Assembly: GCF_024713945.1 (NCBI RefSeq)
Contig: NC_134679.1
Coordinates: forward strand, 1,059,001-1,123,000
Reading direction: 5' to 3'
DNA from: Dermatophagoides farinae
Taxonomy: Eukaryota > Arthropoda > Arachnida > Sarcoptiformes > Pyroglyphidae
Length of the DNA: 64,000 bases
Positions 28,101-41,100 of the stretch are shown here, one piece after another. The notes beneath the pieces were generated by a model. That model was given only the letters and a program-made list of their open reading frames with translations. It had not been told where the DNA came from and made no database searches. The translations under genes were made by a program, and so were the position numbers. Within the stretch, counting starts at the first letter, position 1; each line of letters opens with the position of its first letter.

Positions 28101-30536
28101 ACATTAGATTCTTGTATTCTTGATCTAATGGCAATATGATGAAAAAAACAACAACAAATGGACAGCAACAATCTGTTTTATCCATAAAATGATGATCATA
28201 AAAAACTGATAATCGAATCATGAATCAATAAGCAGAGATTCATAAAGAGAGAGAAAGATAGAGAAAACATTTTTCATTCACTAGATTCACACGAAATGCA
28301 TTTGATTTGTGCGTTTGTTTTCATTTTATTTTTCCACCATCATAATGATGATCATCGTCGTCGTCGTTTTTCCTTATCAATAAATATTCAAATTTTTTTT
28401 TTTTTGTTTTCTGTTCACTTTACTTTAGCATCCATAGTTGAATGTTGTGAAAATGGATAAGAAAACATTTGCCCGCTGTGTGTGTGTGTGTTTTTTTTCC
28501 TCTCCAAAAAAACATCAGCAATCAGAATAAGTCAAATTCTGGTGGAAACAAAAAAATTTGATGGACTTTTTTTTCCTTTTTTGCTTCTCATCATTTAACG
28601 TCCCAAGAGTGTTTGTGTGTGCGTGATTCATTTGCAAGCAGCAAGTCATGTTGTGTGTGTGTGTGTTTTTCAAATTCAATTTATTATTATTATTAGATAT
28701 TAGTCTGACAAAGTGTAGATTCTGATCAAAAATGATGTTCTTAATGATCATGATGATGATAAGTTCGTTAACATTTTCTAAAAAAAAAATCATCATTGAT
28801 AATTTATCAATCAAGAAACATTATTCTCAAAGAATTGTCAAAAGATTGTCTCATGTGTGAATGATTCAATGTCATCATTAGTTTTTTTTTAGGGGAATTT
28901 TATTCCATTTTGACTGTTGTGGTTGGGTCAATAATCTTTTTTTTCTTTTTGTCTATTTTGGCTATTACAATTTTTTTTTCATTGGACAAAATAGCCAATG
29001 TTACGCCCAATAATAAATTCTTTTTCTGTTTCATTTAATCTCATCAACAATTTGATTGATCAAAATTGTTGCTGTTGAGATTTATGAGTGTGTGTTGGGA
29101 GAGAGAAAAAAATGAATTGTAGTTAAACCATATATGGTTAATGGAAACAAACAAACAAACAAACAAACCCAATTCTATAATGGAAATGAATGTTTTCTTG
29201 TTTTGGTCTCCTATAAAAGTTGGCTTACCTGTGATAAATCATCATCGCTATTAATGTGTTGTGTATTTGGCCTACAATTGGCGACAACATGACAAAAACG
29301 AAAAAAAAACAAAATACACGAACATAACAGTGAAATAGATTGTACGAAATCCCCAAAAAACATTAAATTATTAAGAAAGAAAAAAAACAGAACAGAATCT
29401 TTTCTTTTCAGTGTGTGTGTGTACCAGGTGTTTGACATGATTTTAGACATTTCTTTCTTTTTTTTCTGTTGTTGGATTCAATCCGTTTATCGATCTTCAT
29501 TGTTTTTTTTTTGGCCAGACAGAACAAAAATGTTTTTTTTTATCTTCCTTCTTTTCATTCCACTTATGGATGATGATAATGATGATTAACGTTGTGCGCG
29601 CATGCATCATCATTGTTGTTGTAGTTGAATAATAATGAAACCCATTGGAACAGTAAAGAAAAAATGTCAAATAGCCGTATTTCTTTCTTTGTTTTTTTTT
29701 TCTTTTTTTTTATTTGGAAAATCTTTCTTTTGTTAGTTGAATATATTGAATAGATATAGATTGGAAAAAAATGATGATTTTCAGTTGATAATAAATAATT
29801 TATATATAAAATTATACGACCACATGCAGTGAAAACCTACGCATGATGATCATCATCATTATCATTTTTTTTCATACAATGATCCAGGAACAACAACAAC
29901 GACGACAACAACAACAACAACCTAAATGGAATGTATCGGTTGCCAGAAATGTCAAACAAAAGAAATGTTTTTTTTTTGTCTTGTTTTTTATTATTGCCAA
30001 AACAAGAACAAAAAAAATTTGCAAAAATTTCACGTGATATTTATTTTTGGCCGAGTACAGTGAAAAAAAAAAACATAAAACACAGCATTTTTCATCATCA
30101 TCAATGTGGATCACAATGTTTACTTTGTGGATCATACAAATCCACTTTGTTTTTTTTTGTCGTCGTCGTTGTCGTTGTCGTTCTGTTCAATTCTTATGAA
30201 CAAACAGATGAAAAACAAAAAAATTACTCCAAGACCAACAGCTATATATATCGACACATACCTATATGATGAATGGTTGATTATCACAGTCATCCAGTCA
30301 CTTTAACTGAAACATCTTCAACTATTTATAATCAACATATTGACTGTATATATGTGTAGAAATTAATTAATTTTATTTTTATTTTCACTTTTTTCCTGTT
30401 TTTCTCCCATTTTGTTTCATCACATCATCATCATTAGCATTGTTTTAATTGTAAAACGAATATTGTTTTTTTCCGGATTGTTGCACTACAACCAGATTTT
30501 TTTTCCATATTACCGCTGTCATGATCAATTGTTTAT

Positions 30537-30562
30537 TGTTGTTGTTGTTGTTGTTGTTGTTG
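30537..30562. repeat. (GTT)n microsatellite
   Basis: GTT/TTG triplets about 220 nt upstream of the first SLO2 coding exon. Confidence 0.85.
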
Positions 30563-30786
30563 TGCACAGAATAATATAAAGTGAATTCATGTGTCCAGTT
30601 TTTGTTCGTATCTACTTGTTTGTTTGTTTGTCATTGTTTTCATACGTGATTTATTTGAATGAAAAAATAATAAATTTTCCATTACAACTACAACAACAAC
30701 AACAACATTAATCACAACAACAACAACAACAACAACAAACAAACAACGAGATAAAAAAAAAAAAGACGAATCACCTTTATAAATGA

Positions 30787-31136
30787 ATGAAAATGTTTTT
30801 ATCAAGCAACAGCGGTAGCAGCAGAAACAGCAGTAGCAGTAGCGATCCATCGCCACTGATAACACCTTGTGTACACCCATCATCACTAACACCACCACCA
30901 CCGCCACCACCACTAGCACCAATGTCAATGATAACAATGGTACCACCATTATCACCATCAGCTGTACAAACAACAACACAACAACAGCCATCAACAACAT
31001 CGACCAACCAGAACAACAACAACAACAACAACAATCCTTTACTTGGTTCACCATTACCACCTAGATATCGTTTTAGAGAATTATTAATGGGTGCAACTAC
31101 CGATACTTATAATACATATATCGATGATGGTGAAAG
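30787..31136 (+). CDS. slo2: SLO2 alternative first coding exon A
   Basis: 350 nt opening at ATG 30787 (a second in-frame ATG follows at 30793). A Ser/Pro/Gln/Asn-rich segment leads to [13 protein letters not shown], which closely matches the PPRYRFRDLLLG element that precedes RVEFY in vertebrate Slick/Slack. The donor GAAAG|GTATGT leaves phase 2 and joins the shared exon at 53851 to give GERIRVEFY. The intron would be about 22.7 kb unless exon B or unseen exons intervene. The CAA-rich leader before the ATG is probably 5' UTR. Confidence 0.8.
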
Positions 31137-34124
31137 GTATGTTTGTTTGTGTTTTTGTAATAATGATAATGATTTTCAGTCACAAAATCAAAATAAGACA
31201 TAAATCACGATTCTTTTTTTTTTTTTTTTTTTTTTTGATTTGTTGTTGTTTTACATAAATGTTTTTTTTGTGTGTGTGTTTAGAATAACAATAAAAAAAA
31301 TAAATATATTGAAGTGACCAAAAACCACTCAAACTTTAAATGTTTATGGTTTTTTTGTTGTTGTTGTTTGAGTGTTCGCTTCATTCATTTATTTATGATA
31401 ATTGTCGTTGACCATTTTCTTGATTTGAATGAATAATGGGCCACATCAATGACCGGAATATGAAAATGGTAATCATCCAACCAATTTGTTATAATGTTTT
31501 TTTTCTGGTTGTTTCCATGTAACAAACATGAAACCTGAATTTTGTTGCAATAAAAAAAATTGACTAATCATCATCATTTGCATTTACATTTGCACCAAAT
31601 GTTTTCATTATTTGTTTCCAAAAATTTGCAACCAAAAAACAATAAAAATGTGAACATTTCTTTGATTGTTTCCATTCTGATTTCCATTTTTATTCTTTCA
31701 AAATGATTCTCAGCGTGAACAATCAACGACAACAACAACAACAAAAAAATTCATAGAAAACGTTCCTCATTTCAATTTTGTTTTGTTCATTTTCATCAGA
31801 TGAACGAAACAAAAGTTGATTACCCAGAATAATTATGATTAAAAATGATGATGATGATCATTATTATTATTAATAATGATCATCATCATCAACAATTGTT
31901 CAAATCGAAAAACAATGATCCAGAAAATTATTTGAAAAATTTTCCAAGTATTTTTCATCCAAGGAATTTTTTTCTTTTTCATCATTTTTTTTTCATAAGC
32001 ATTCAAATGCTTCAGGCACATAATGATGGGTTTTTTTTCTGCAAAAAAAAAATTCATTTTTCTTCCATTTCAATGAATTTTTTTCCTGGAAAGATTTCTC
32101 ATTTTTTTTTCTCTTGCTACTGTTACAAACATTTTTTGATCGAAACAAAGAGACAATCGTATCGTGAATCATGATTCAAGTGGTCCAAATAAAAAGTCTT
32201 GCGGGTAATTTTTCTTTTGATTTAGATATTTCTCTCTCTCTCTGTGTGTATGTTTGTTTTTTCATTCTTTCTCGTTTTTTTATCAGTTCAAGTTGTCGTT
32301 TAATTACAAATTATTTATCGATAAATTACACCAATACGTGACCTTTTATTGATCTGATTATCATTATTCACATTGTGTGTGTGTGTGTGTTCGTGTGCGT
32401 GTATGTCTGTGTGTTTTATACTGAAATGAGATCCGGATTTGTTTACTTTTTTTGTTGTTGTTGTCCTACTTGTTCAAATTCATATTGATTGATTGTTTGT
32501 TCGATCAATCGATCGATCGATCAATTGATCATGATGATAATGTGTTGTGAAAAAAAAAAATTTTTTTTTTTTTGCCAATATAATCCTATTATATCATGAG
32601 ATAATTATCTTGCTTTGATATGTGGACAACGATGATGATGAACAAAAATTTTTTTTTTTTTTTTTTGTTCACAAATTTTTCCAATGGATTACAAATCTAA
32701 ATTTCATGATTTTCATCGATACATTGAAATGTTTGGAAAACATATACACAAACCCATTATATAGGGTGAAAAAAAAATTCACAGATAAAATGAATTTCAT
32801 AACGATTTCTTGATTTCCTGATTTAAACTATGTCGAACATCCTGTTTTTGATGGTTTTATTTTTGAACTCTTTTTTGGTGAGTGAAGAATTTATTAATTT
32901 CTCCCTGAATTATTCTTTTCGACAGAATTTTTTTTTGTATGCACACCCGCACCGAAAAAAAAAATTCAAAATATGAAATAATGTTTGATTATGAATTTGA
33001 AAGTGAACGAAACCAAAAAAAAAAAAAAAATAAATAAATAACAAATTGATCAACCAGAAAAATGAACCAGCTCCCTCCTGTACATTCATCATTTTATATA
33101 AAAATCATTGAAAATAAAACAATGGAACCAGAAAATAAAATGTGGCTGCTCCAAACAAATGTGGCTGGATGTTCATCATGATGATGATGTTGTTTGCAAT
33201 AAATGTGGCCCCATTGGAACCAGAAACAAAAAACCATATATTGTATTCATTAAAGCAGCAAAAATTTTCGTATGTTTCCACTCGGTAATTCAATCGAATC
33301 ACCATTATCCGTTTTCTTTTGTTTTCATTTTCAAATTTTTTTTCTCTGGCTCTTGTATTCATATTGAAAATCTGATGGCTAGAAAATTGTCATTCCTATA
33401 TGGCCGATTGAATTGTTTTGTTTTTGTTTCGTTTTGTTTTTTTAACGAAAGCAAAACGAAACAAAAAACAATAACAAAAACAACAACAACAACTTTATAG
33501 TTTGTTAAATTGACCGAAAATTTCATCATTTGACAAACAAAGAATATTGTATGTTTGAAACAGGAAATGGAATGATTTCCGAGAAAAAAAAACTTTCAAA
33601 AGTTGTGAATAAAAAAAAAGAGAAGAATTTGAATAATTTTTGTTCTCGTCGTCGTCGTCGAAATCCTTTCATTTCCCAGAAGAGAGTAAAAAACCAGAAA
33701 GAAAATTTCCTGAAAAAAAAAATTTTTTTTTTTGCCCCGGTCAAATTGAAAAATCAAAATTCCAATAATCCACAGACAACGAAAATGATGATGATGATGA
33801 TGAAAATGAAAAAAAAACAACCAGCAACACTCATAATCATCACATTGAATCTTGTGATTTCCCATAATCTATTCACTGGATTCTGGAATGTGGGAAACAA
33901 ACGTGTGTGTGCGTGTGTGTGTGTGTTTCTTATTTTCTTTTTTCAAAAGTTGATTCTTTAAGATTCTAGATAAGTAAAAGAAGGATGAAAAAAAAATTTC
34001 CAATTTATTCGAATAAAGGAAAATAAAAGTCAAGATTGAACCAAAAAAAAAAAAAAAATAAATGTCGATTGTTGTCATATTTATTTGACAGCTCTGAAAA
34101 CACTAACACCAAGTGGATGGTCGT

Positions 34125-34162
<38 letters not shown>

Positions 34163-36514
34163 TGGACATTTTAATCATGTTTATTATGGTTCCGGTTTAT
34201 TAAATTCAGTGTTTTTTTTTCTCCTTTTTCAAAACTTTTTTGTTTTGTTTGTTGCAGTGATGGCGATGATGATGATAAATTCTCTAGAATTCTTAAAAAA
34301 AACTTGACCAAAAATGAAAATAAGTAAAGAAAAATGATATCCATCCGAATTGAAAAACGAAACGAACAATTATTCTGTGCTTGCAATGTTTGGTTTTTCT
34401 TTTTTTTGGTAACACACACACACAAAAAAATGAAAATGAAAATGAAAACATCTGATAATCTTACACTATTGGTCAATGATTGTCAAAATTGTCGATAAAA
34501 ATCAAACAACCGAAAAAATGGTAAATTTCGTTTCAATTTCGTTTCAAACTCAATCATCATCATCATCATCATCATCATCATTGACATTCATTCAATTAGA
34601 TTATTTTTCTCACGTATACAGTATCATTTTGCTTTGTGTTCCAACCAGAAAAAAATGCTCAGTTTTTTTTTAGTTGCTCATTTCATTTATCCATCTATCT
34701 ATTAATTATATATGATTCCAGTGCTTTTTATTCTTGCTCTCTTGCGATCCAAAAAAAAAAAATATTTATTCAGCCATTTTATTTACGGAAAAAATCATTT
34801 CATTTCCACACGAACACAGTGGAAAAAAAACGGAAAATAAAGTAAACAGGGTGATGAAATGAAAAAACAACAAAAAAAAATCAAATCAAAGCAAAACATG
34901 AACAAAAACAAAAAAAAACTTTTTAGAATCGTATAACAAAACAAAACAGACCGACAAAAACAACAGGAAATAAAGTTATTATGAAAAAAAAATAAAATAA
35001 AACGAATCTTCTTTTCTTTTCACACACGCACGAATGATTGTCATTGACAGCCAAGAATCTAACTGACCAACCAAGAAAAAAAAAGAAATAGAATCCATAT
35101 AGAGATAATGATGACCATGTTGTTGTTGTTGTTTCTAATTCTATTGTGAAATCGGTTATCGTGAAAAAAAATGAAAAAAAAATTTCCTTTTTTTTCGTTC
35201 CATTTATCTTTAACGTTTTTATTTCTCTCCGGTATAATGGTGCAAAATGACCAGTGTGTGCGTGTGTGTGTTTTTTTTTTTTTTTTTTTTTTTTTTTTTG
35301 GTTTGTCTGTTGATAACCAGAAAGTGAGGGTAGAGAATTTGATGGTAATTTCTTCTCCTCTTCGTCTTTTTTCGTTTTTTTTTACTTGATCCCATCATTA
35401 GATGAATTTTTCCATTTTGTACTATAGTTTAGGTCAAGTTTTAATTGGAATTTTTCAATGAATACAGACACTAGAATCCAAAAACATCTTTTCATCATCA
35501 TCATCATCATCAACATGGCCTAAAGAAAGAAAGAAAGAAATAAAAAAAAACTCATCTTTACAATATAACTAACAAATTGGCTGCATGGTAGTACTCAGAA
35601 TTCTTTCTTTTTCTGATTTTTTTTTTTGAACAGAAAAAGCAAATTAACGGCAATCATAATTAGAGGCTAAATAAATCTTGATGACAGATGAACGAAATTC
35701 GTAATAGAATAAAAGAATTCAAAGCAAACAAAAAAACCCGTAGAAATTCGTTGTTCGTGTTTGGCTGTAATATTTTTTTTTCACTTTCTCATAACATGAG
35801 CTTGATATATATATGTAAATTATGGATATGCATGTTTTTTTTTTTTCGTTGCACTATTTCATTGCGGCCACTATTATCATTCATTTGATTTCAGGTTATT
35901 GATTACAACAATAACGTTGCCGAAATGAAATGGAATGGCATGCAAGCAAAAAAAAAAAATCACTCGATTCTGAATTTTTCTAATTTAATCCGAAATAAAA
36001 AAGAAAAAGAAAAAGAAAAAGAGAGAGAGAACGGGAGAAAAATAAAAGATAAATTTTCATTTCCAGTATAGAGAAAAAAAATGTGTTCAAATGAATTCAG
36101 TTTGTTTATGGTTGAAAAGTTTTCTGAATAATGAATTCTAACGAAATAAAATTCCTGTGTATGTGTGTGTGTGTGTGTCTGTCTGTCTGTTTGTGTGAGT
36201 TCATGTATGTCTTTGCACTTTTTTTTCCGGTATCGACCATTTGGGGACAGAATCGTGTTTTTCTTACAATTTTCTTATTCATTTCAAATATTGAAAAAGG
36301 AAAAAAAATATGTGCGGACGAATTTATCATTTCTCTCTCTCTCTCTTTGTCTCTGAAATCATTGACATTTGAACCACAAAAAATCATCCATTTTCTCACA
36401 GCAGTTTCGCATTCTTATTGCAAATTCTATTGTTTTTTTTTCGTCTTTTGAAAGCTTCAAAAACCTTCAAAATGCATGATCGATTATGTGGTTTTAGCTT
36501 TGGTTTTGTTTTGG

Positions 36515-36546
<32 letters not shown>

Positions 36547-38098
36547 AAAAGAAAAGAAAATCCAATAATTGACGACATTCAACATTGTCATCATCTATGG
36601 AATTTTTTTTTCACTTTTGTTCTAATCAAACAAAAATCACAAGCACACTGAAAAACCAACGTTTATCATTTGTGAGGAACAAGAGGAAAAATCTTTCAAT
36701 TATCATAATTCTAATTTGGTTTATCAGATTTTTGTTTTTGTTTTTTTTTGTTTTTGTTCCACCAGAATAATGGTGTTAACAATATTTCATTCACAACACA
36801 CATACATCATCGTCATCATTCAACTAATGGATTTTTTAATGCCAATTTTTTTTATGCTGCCTGTCTGTTAATACACTAAACTACTGAATTTGAGAGATAC
36901 TTCGACTTTGATGATGATCATCAGATGTGCTTTTATTTTTCCAAATTAACTCTCATACAGATTTTTAGGATTTTCGTTAAGACCCACGCGCGCACACACC
37001 CACACACACACACACACACCCGCACACACACACACAGTGGGCAATTAATTTGCCTTTCTTTCATTATTTTCATCATTATCATTTTTTTTTTTATTCAAAC
37101 AGCCAAATCATAACTTTATTATTTCATTTCCGGTTGACAACTATTACATACATAATTGATTACCCAAGAGATAGGGGAAAAAATCACATATGATTATCAT
37201 AAAAGATTTTTTTTCCCTTCCCCGTTTTTCCCTTTTCTCAATATTATTCAACAACACAACATCAAAATCGAATATATTCAAGACAGTAAAATAAAAAAAA
37301 AAATTTGATTTTCAAAATCTTTATTCTGAATCATCATATTCCATTAAAATGGAAACTTGTATGCGTCTTTTTCCATCCCTTTTCGTCTATTTTCAATGCA
37401 TAATGATTGTAAAACTTTTTTTTTCTTTCGTTTTCTTTTTGATTTTTCAAGTTTTAAAACACAAAAAAAACAAACAAACAACGTATTCGGTACATTTCAT
37501 TTCGATTCAATTCAGTGAACAGAAATTGATATTTTTATTGTAAAAGTTTTTATTTCTGTTTTTCTGTACGGAAATGAATTTTCTGATTATAATCTTAAAA
37601 ACTTGCATTTTTAATCGACTATTTCTACCTAGCTGAACAAGACTCATACTCAGCCATTTTATTTATTTCTATACATATTCATGAACATCAAAACACTATA
37701 TACACACACACACATAGAATATCTGAATTGTTCATTCATGGATTGTTTAACAAGTTCAAGTTTTTTTTCAAAAAAAAAAAAAAAAATTTTGTGCCACATT
37801 CCAGACGAATAATCATCATCATCATCATCAACAGACTGAAAAGATGAATTGAAAAAAAAATAGTGGATGGAACTAAACTATGGAATAATAATGATGCTGT
37901 TTGGGCAAAAAAAAACCAAACCAAACCAAAAAAAAAAAAAAAAATCCACTGTGTAAACAAAAAAAATGGACAACGGACAAACATGTATATGTGGAAGTAA
38001 AAGTAGCCTGAAAAAAAGTTCAAACAAGTGAGTGTTTGTGTTGGCCAAAAAAAAACAACAAAACAAAACCAAACATACGCCTACACACACCTACAAAC

Positions 38099-38131
<33 letters not shown>

Positions 38132-41100
38132 AAATTTAATTTGCTGATTCTTCAAACTATTTTTTCTCATCTTTCAATTCTTTTTGGATCAAGTTTGTCG
38201 TTGTCGTTTTTTTTCTACCGAATTTGAATTTTTTTTTTTTTTTGCTTGGAATTAACCAAAAACAATGTTTTTCTTGTTGGATTTTTAACATTTTGATTCA
38301 ATTCAATTTTTCACTCACTCGTTTGGACATTACGATGATTGCAAAAATGAATAAATTCAATTCAATTTATTAGTGTTTGAAAAGTTTCAAATTCCATTTC
38401 ATTTCATTTCGTGGTAGACAATTTTCATCTGATGATGAATATCATGTTCCATTGAATGTTACAGTACCGAAAAGCAGCGCATCCAATGGCAAACAGAATA
38501 TTCTGTTTGCCATTCTTTCACCATCATCATCATCATCATCATCATTATAATAATGATAATAAAAAACAAAAACAAAAAAAAATTCATTTTATGATGTTCA
38601 GAAAGAGATTGTTTGTTGTGAGTATCGAAAAAAAAACAAAACTGAAAATCAAATAGACAACGACAACAACAACAACAAAAAAAACAACACAAAATGTCGA
38701 GATAGAATAAACATTGACAGCTTTTAAGTTGGTCGTTTTTTTTTGTTGCTCCTATTAATATAATGAATGAATGAATGAACAAATCATCATTGGAAACAAA
38801 AATTACGGCTCGTAAAATTTCTTTTTGTTTTATGATTAACAGAAAAATAAAAATGGATGAATGGTAAACAAAACCGAAATGAAGAAGAAGAATGCAATCG
38901 GTTGGATTATTCATTCATTTTCAAATATCAAACAATGTAAACACACTAGAATGATTCTGTTGTTGTTTTTTTTATTGATTGATTGATTTGACTTTTTATT
39001 ACTCGATTGATGATCTGTGTGTTAATTAAATCATTATTCAACAAAAAAAAGAAGTTTGTGAGTAAAATCAGTGTTTCATTATCAATTATTATGATGATGA
39101 AACAATGATGATCATCGATTAAAATTCATCATGATGATAATAATAATAATCATGTAATGTGATAAAATTCTTTTGGATCATTATTTTTCTACTACATTGG
39201 ATCATTCATCATTTTTTTTTGTCAAAAATGATGAATGATTGATTGTTCCGGTAATCATTTGATCACAATAAAAATGATAATTCAAACATCACATTTGAAT
39301 ATCATATGTTTTATATATTGAATTATTATATTCATAATGGGAATTTTTATCCAAAAATTCTGTATAATGGCAACACAATTCATAATCGATAAATTGATCA
39401 CGATAATACATATATATATATCGATTATAATCAATCGATGATCAAATGATATGAAACACAATTGGTAACTGTTTTCTTTTTCATTTCATTTCCATTATGT
39501 TATTTTTATTGTATACCATAAATGAATGATTTGTGTTTAACCCGAAAAGAAAGAAAAAAAAAGAATAACAATGATGATGTTTATCTCTGTGTGTGTGTGT
39601 GTTATAGTCATTGAATTATTGAGGTTATCGATTCTTTTGTTGTTGTTGAAATGAAACACGGATAGCCACAAGCGACTATAACAACAACAACAACAACAAC
39701 AGAACTACAATAGAATTGTGTATAAGTAAACATCATCATCATTTCTATTCATTTTCATTGGCCATTGTCAATGTTGTTGTTGTTGTTGTTGTCGTCGTTT
39801 TTTTTTGTTATTTTTTTCACTTATCCACAATGGTTCTCACAATAGTAAAATAAAAATGGTAAAGAAATGGCCACAATGATGATGATGACATGGTCCATAT
39901 AACAAATATTTGTCAATCCATTTCTCTGGTTAATAAAAATGATGATGATGATGATGATGATAATGGTTTTTGTATGGTGTTCGTTATGTATGTAATGATT
40001 CCATTTATTAACATTTTCATGACGATTATTTATTCATTCATTCATTTAATGTGATGGTCATTTTTTTTCTTTCGTTCTTATTTTTTCAGTGTAATATATA
40101 ATCATCTGATGTTATTTTTAATGAATTTTTTTTTTGTTTCTGGTCCATTTTTTTGTTGTTGTTGTTTTTTGACCGTTTGGTATTTGAATGTAGTAGCCAT
40201 CATGTGTTGTATTCTATTTTATTCATTTATTTTTTTTCACACCAGCCGCATTGAACATTATCGTTGGATTTTCATTAATTTTTTTTTCTTGTTCATTTTG
40301 TAACTTTCAAATCAAGAAGAAGACAAAAAAAGTTTTTCAATTTTAATTTCTTGATCTAGCAAATAATGAAATTTTTTTTTCAATGAACATGACCCATACA
40401 GCCCATAGGCACAATGATTGTTGTTGCCATTGCTGGAAAAAGTTTATCTGTTTTTTTTTAGGTTTTATTGGGAATTTTTTTGTTTTGTTTTGAAAAGAAA
40501 ATTTTGAAACTTTTATTTAGTTTACATTAAATATTGATGTGTGTTTGTGTGCGTGTTTGAACGAGAGGGGGTGGTGGTGGTGGTGGTGTTGGGATCGATC
40601 AATCGATTGATTGTTTTCTTGTTTTGTTTTTCGCTATACTCAGAATTCCATTTTACAATTTTATAATCTCCACTGAGAAAAAAAAATTCTGGATTCACAA
40701 TTCATAAATTATCAAAAAAAAAAAAAAAAAAAACATTGATACATATAAGAATTTATCAATGTTTTTCAATTTTGTATTCAGAATACGATATCGATATTCG
40801 ATCAATTGATTCTGGCAATAATATCGTTTTTCTCTCTTCAACTTCTTCAATAATGATGATGATGATCCGTTGTTGCCGTTGTTGGTGTTTGGTTGGTTGG
40901 TTACTTTTTTTTCTATATTTACGAAGAATTTTTATTCACTCACTCACTCAAAAACAAACAAACGAAAAAAAAACAATCGATTTCATGAGAATGAAATAAA
41001 AAATTCTTGGTTTTTTTTTATTCACTTTTACGCACACACACACACAATCCAAAAAAAGAAAAGAAAAGAATCTATGATTAGCTACAAGAAGAAATATTTG

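Larger units (their letters stand above)
23220..30786. other. Large gene-free region upstream of the SLO2 channel gene
   Basis: About 7.5 kb between divergent SLC26 and SLO2. It is dominated by GT/CA repeats (25151-25192, 25231-25251, 26262-26280, 26361-26381, 27009-27026), CAT/GAT triplets and homopolymers. Short frames rich in His, Thr, Val or Cys are translations of these repeats. It should contain the SLC26 promoter and the upstream SLO2 promoter. I recognise no gene. Confidence 0.5.

Noticed and set aside
30587-31060. Minus-strand Val/Cys-rich ORF over SLO2 exon A
   Set aside because: Shadow of the CAA/ACC triplets in the real plus-strand coding exon.
32505-32534. Tandem GATC/CGAT sequence
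   Set aside because: Short simple repeat; no evidence for a methylation or replication function in an animal genome.
33108-33500. ORF with CGC...CNKCG cysteine pairs
   Set aside because: Looks zinc-finger-like for about 30 residues but then dissolves into Phe-rich translation of T runs. It sits inside the SLO2 intron with no supporting splice sites.
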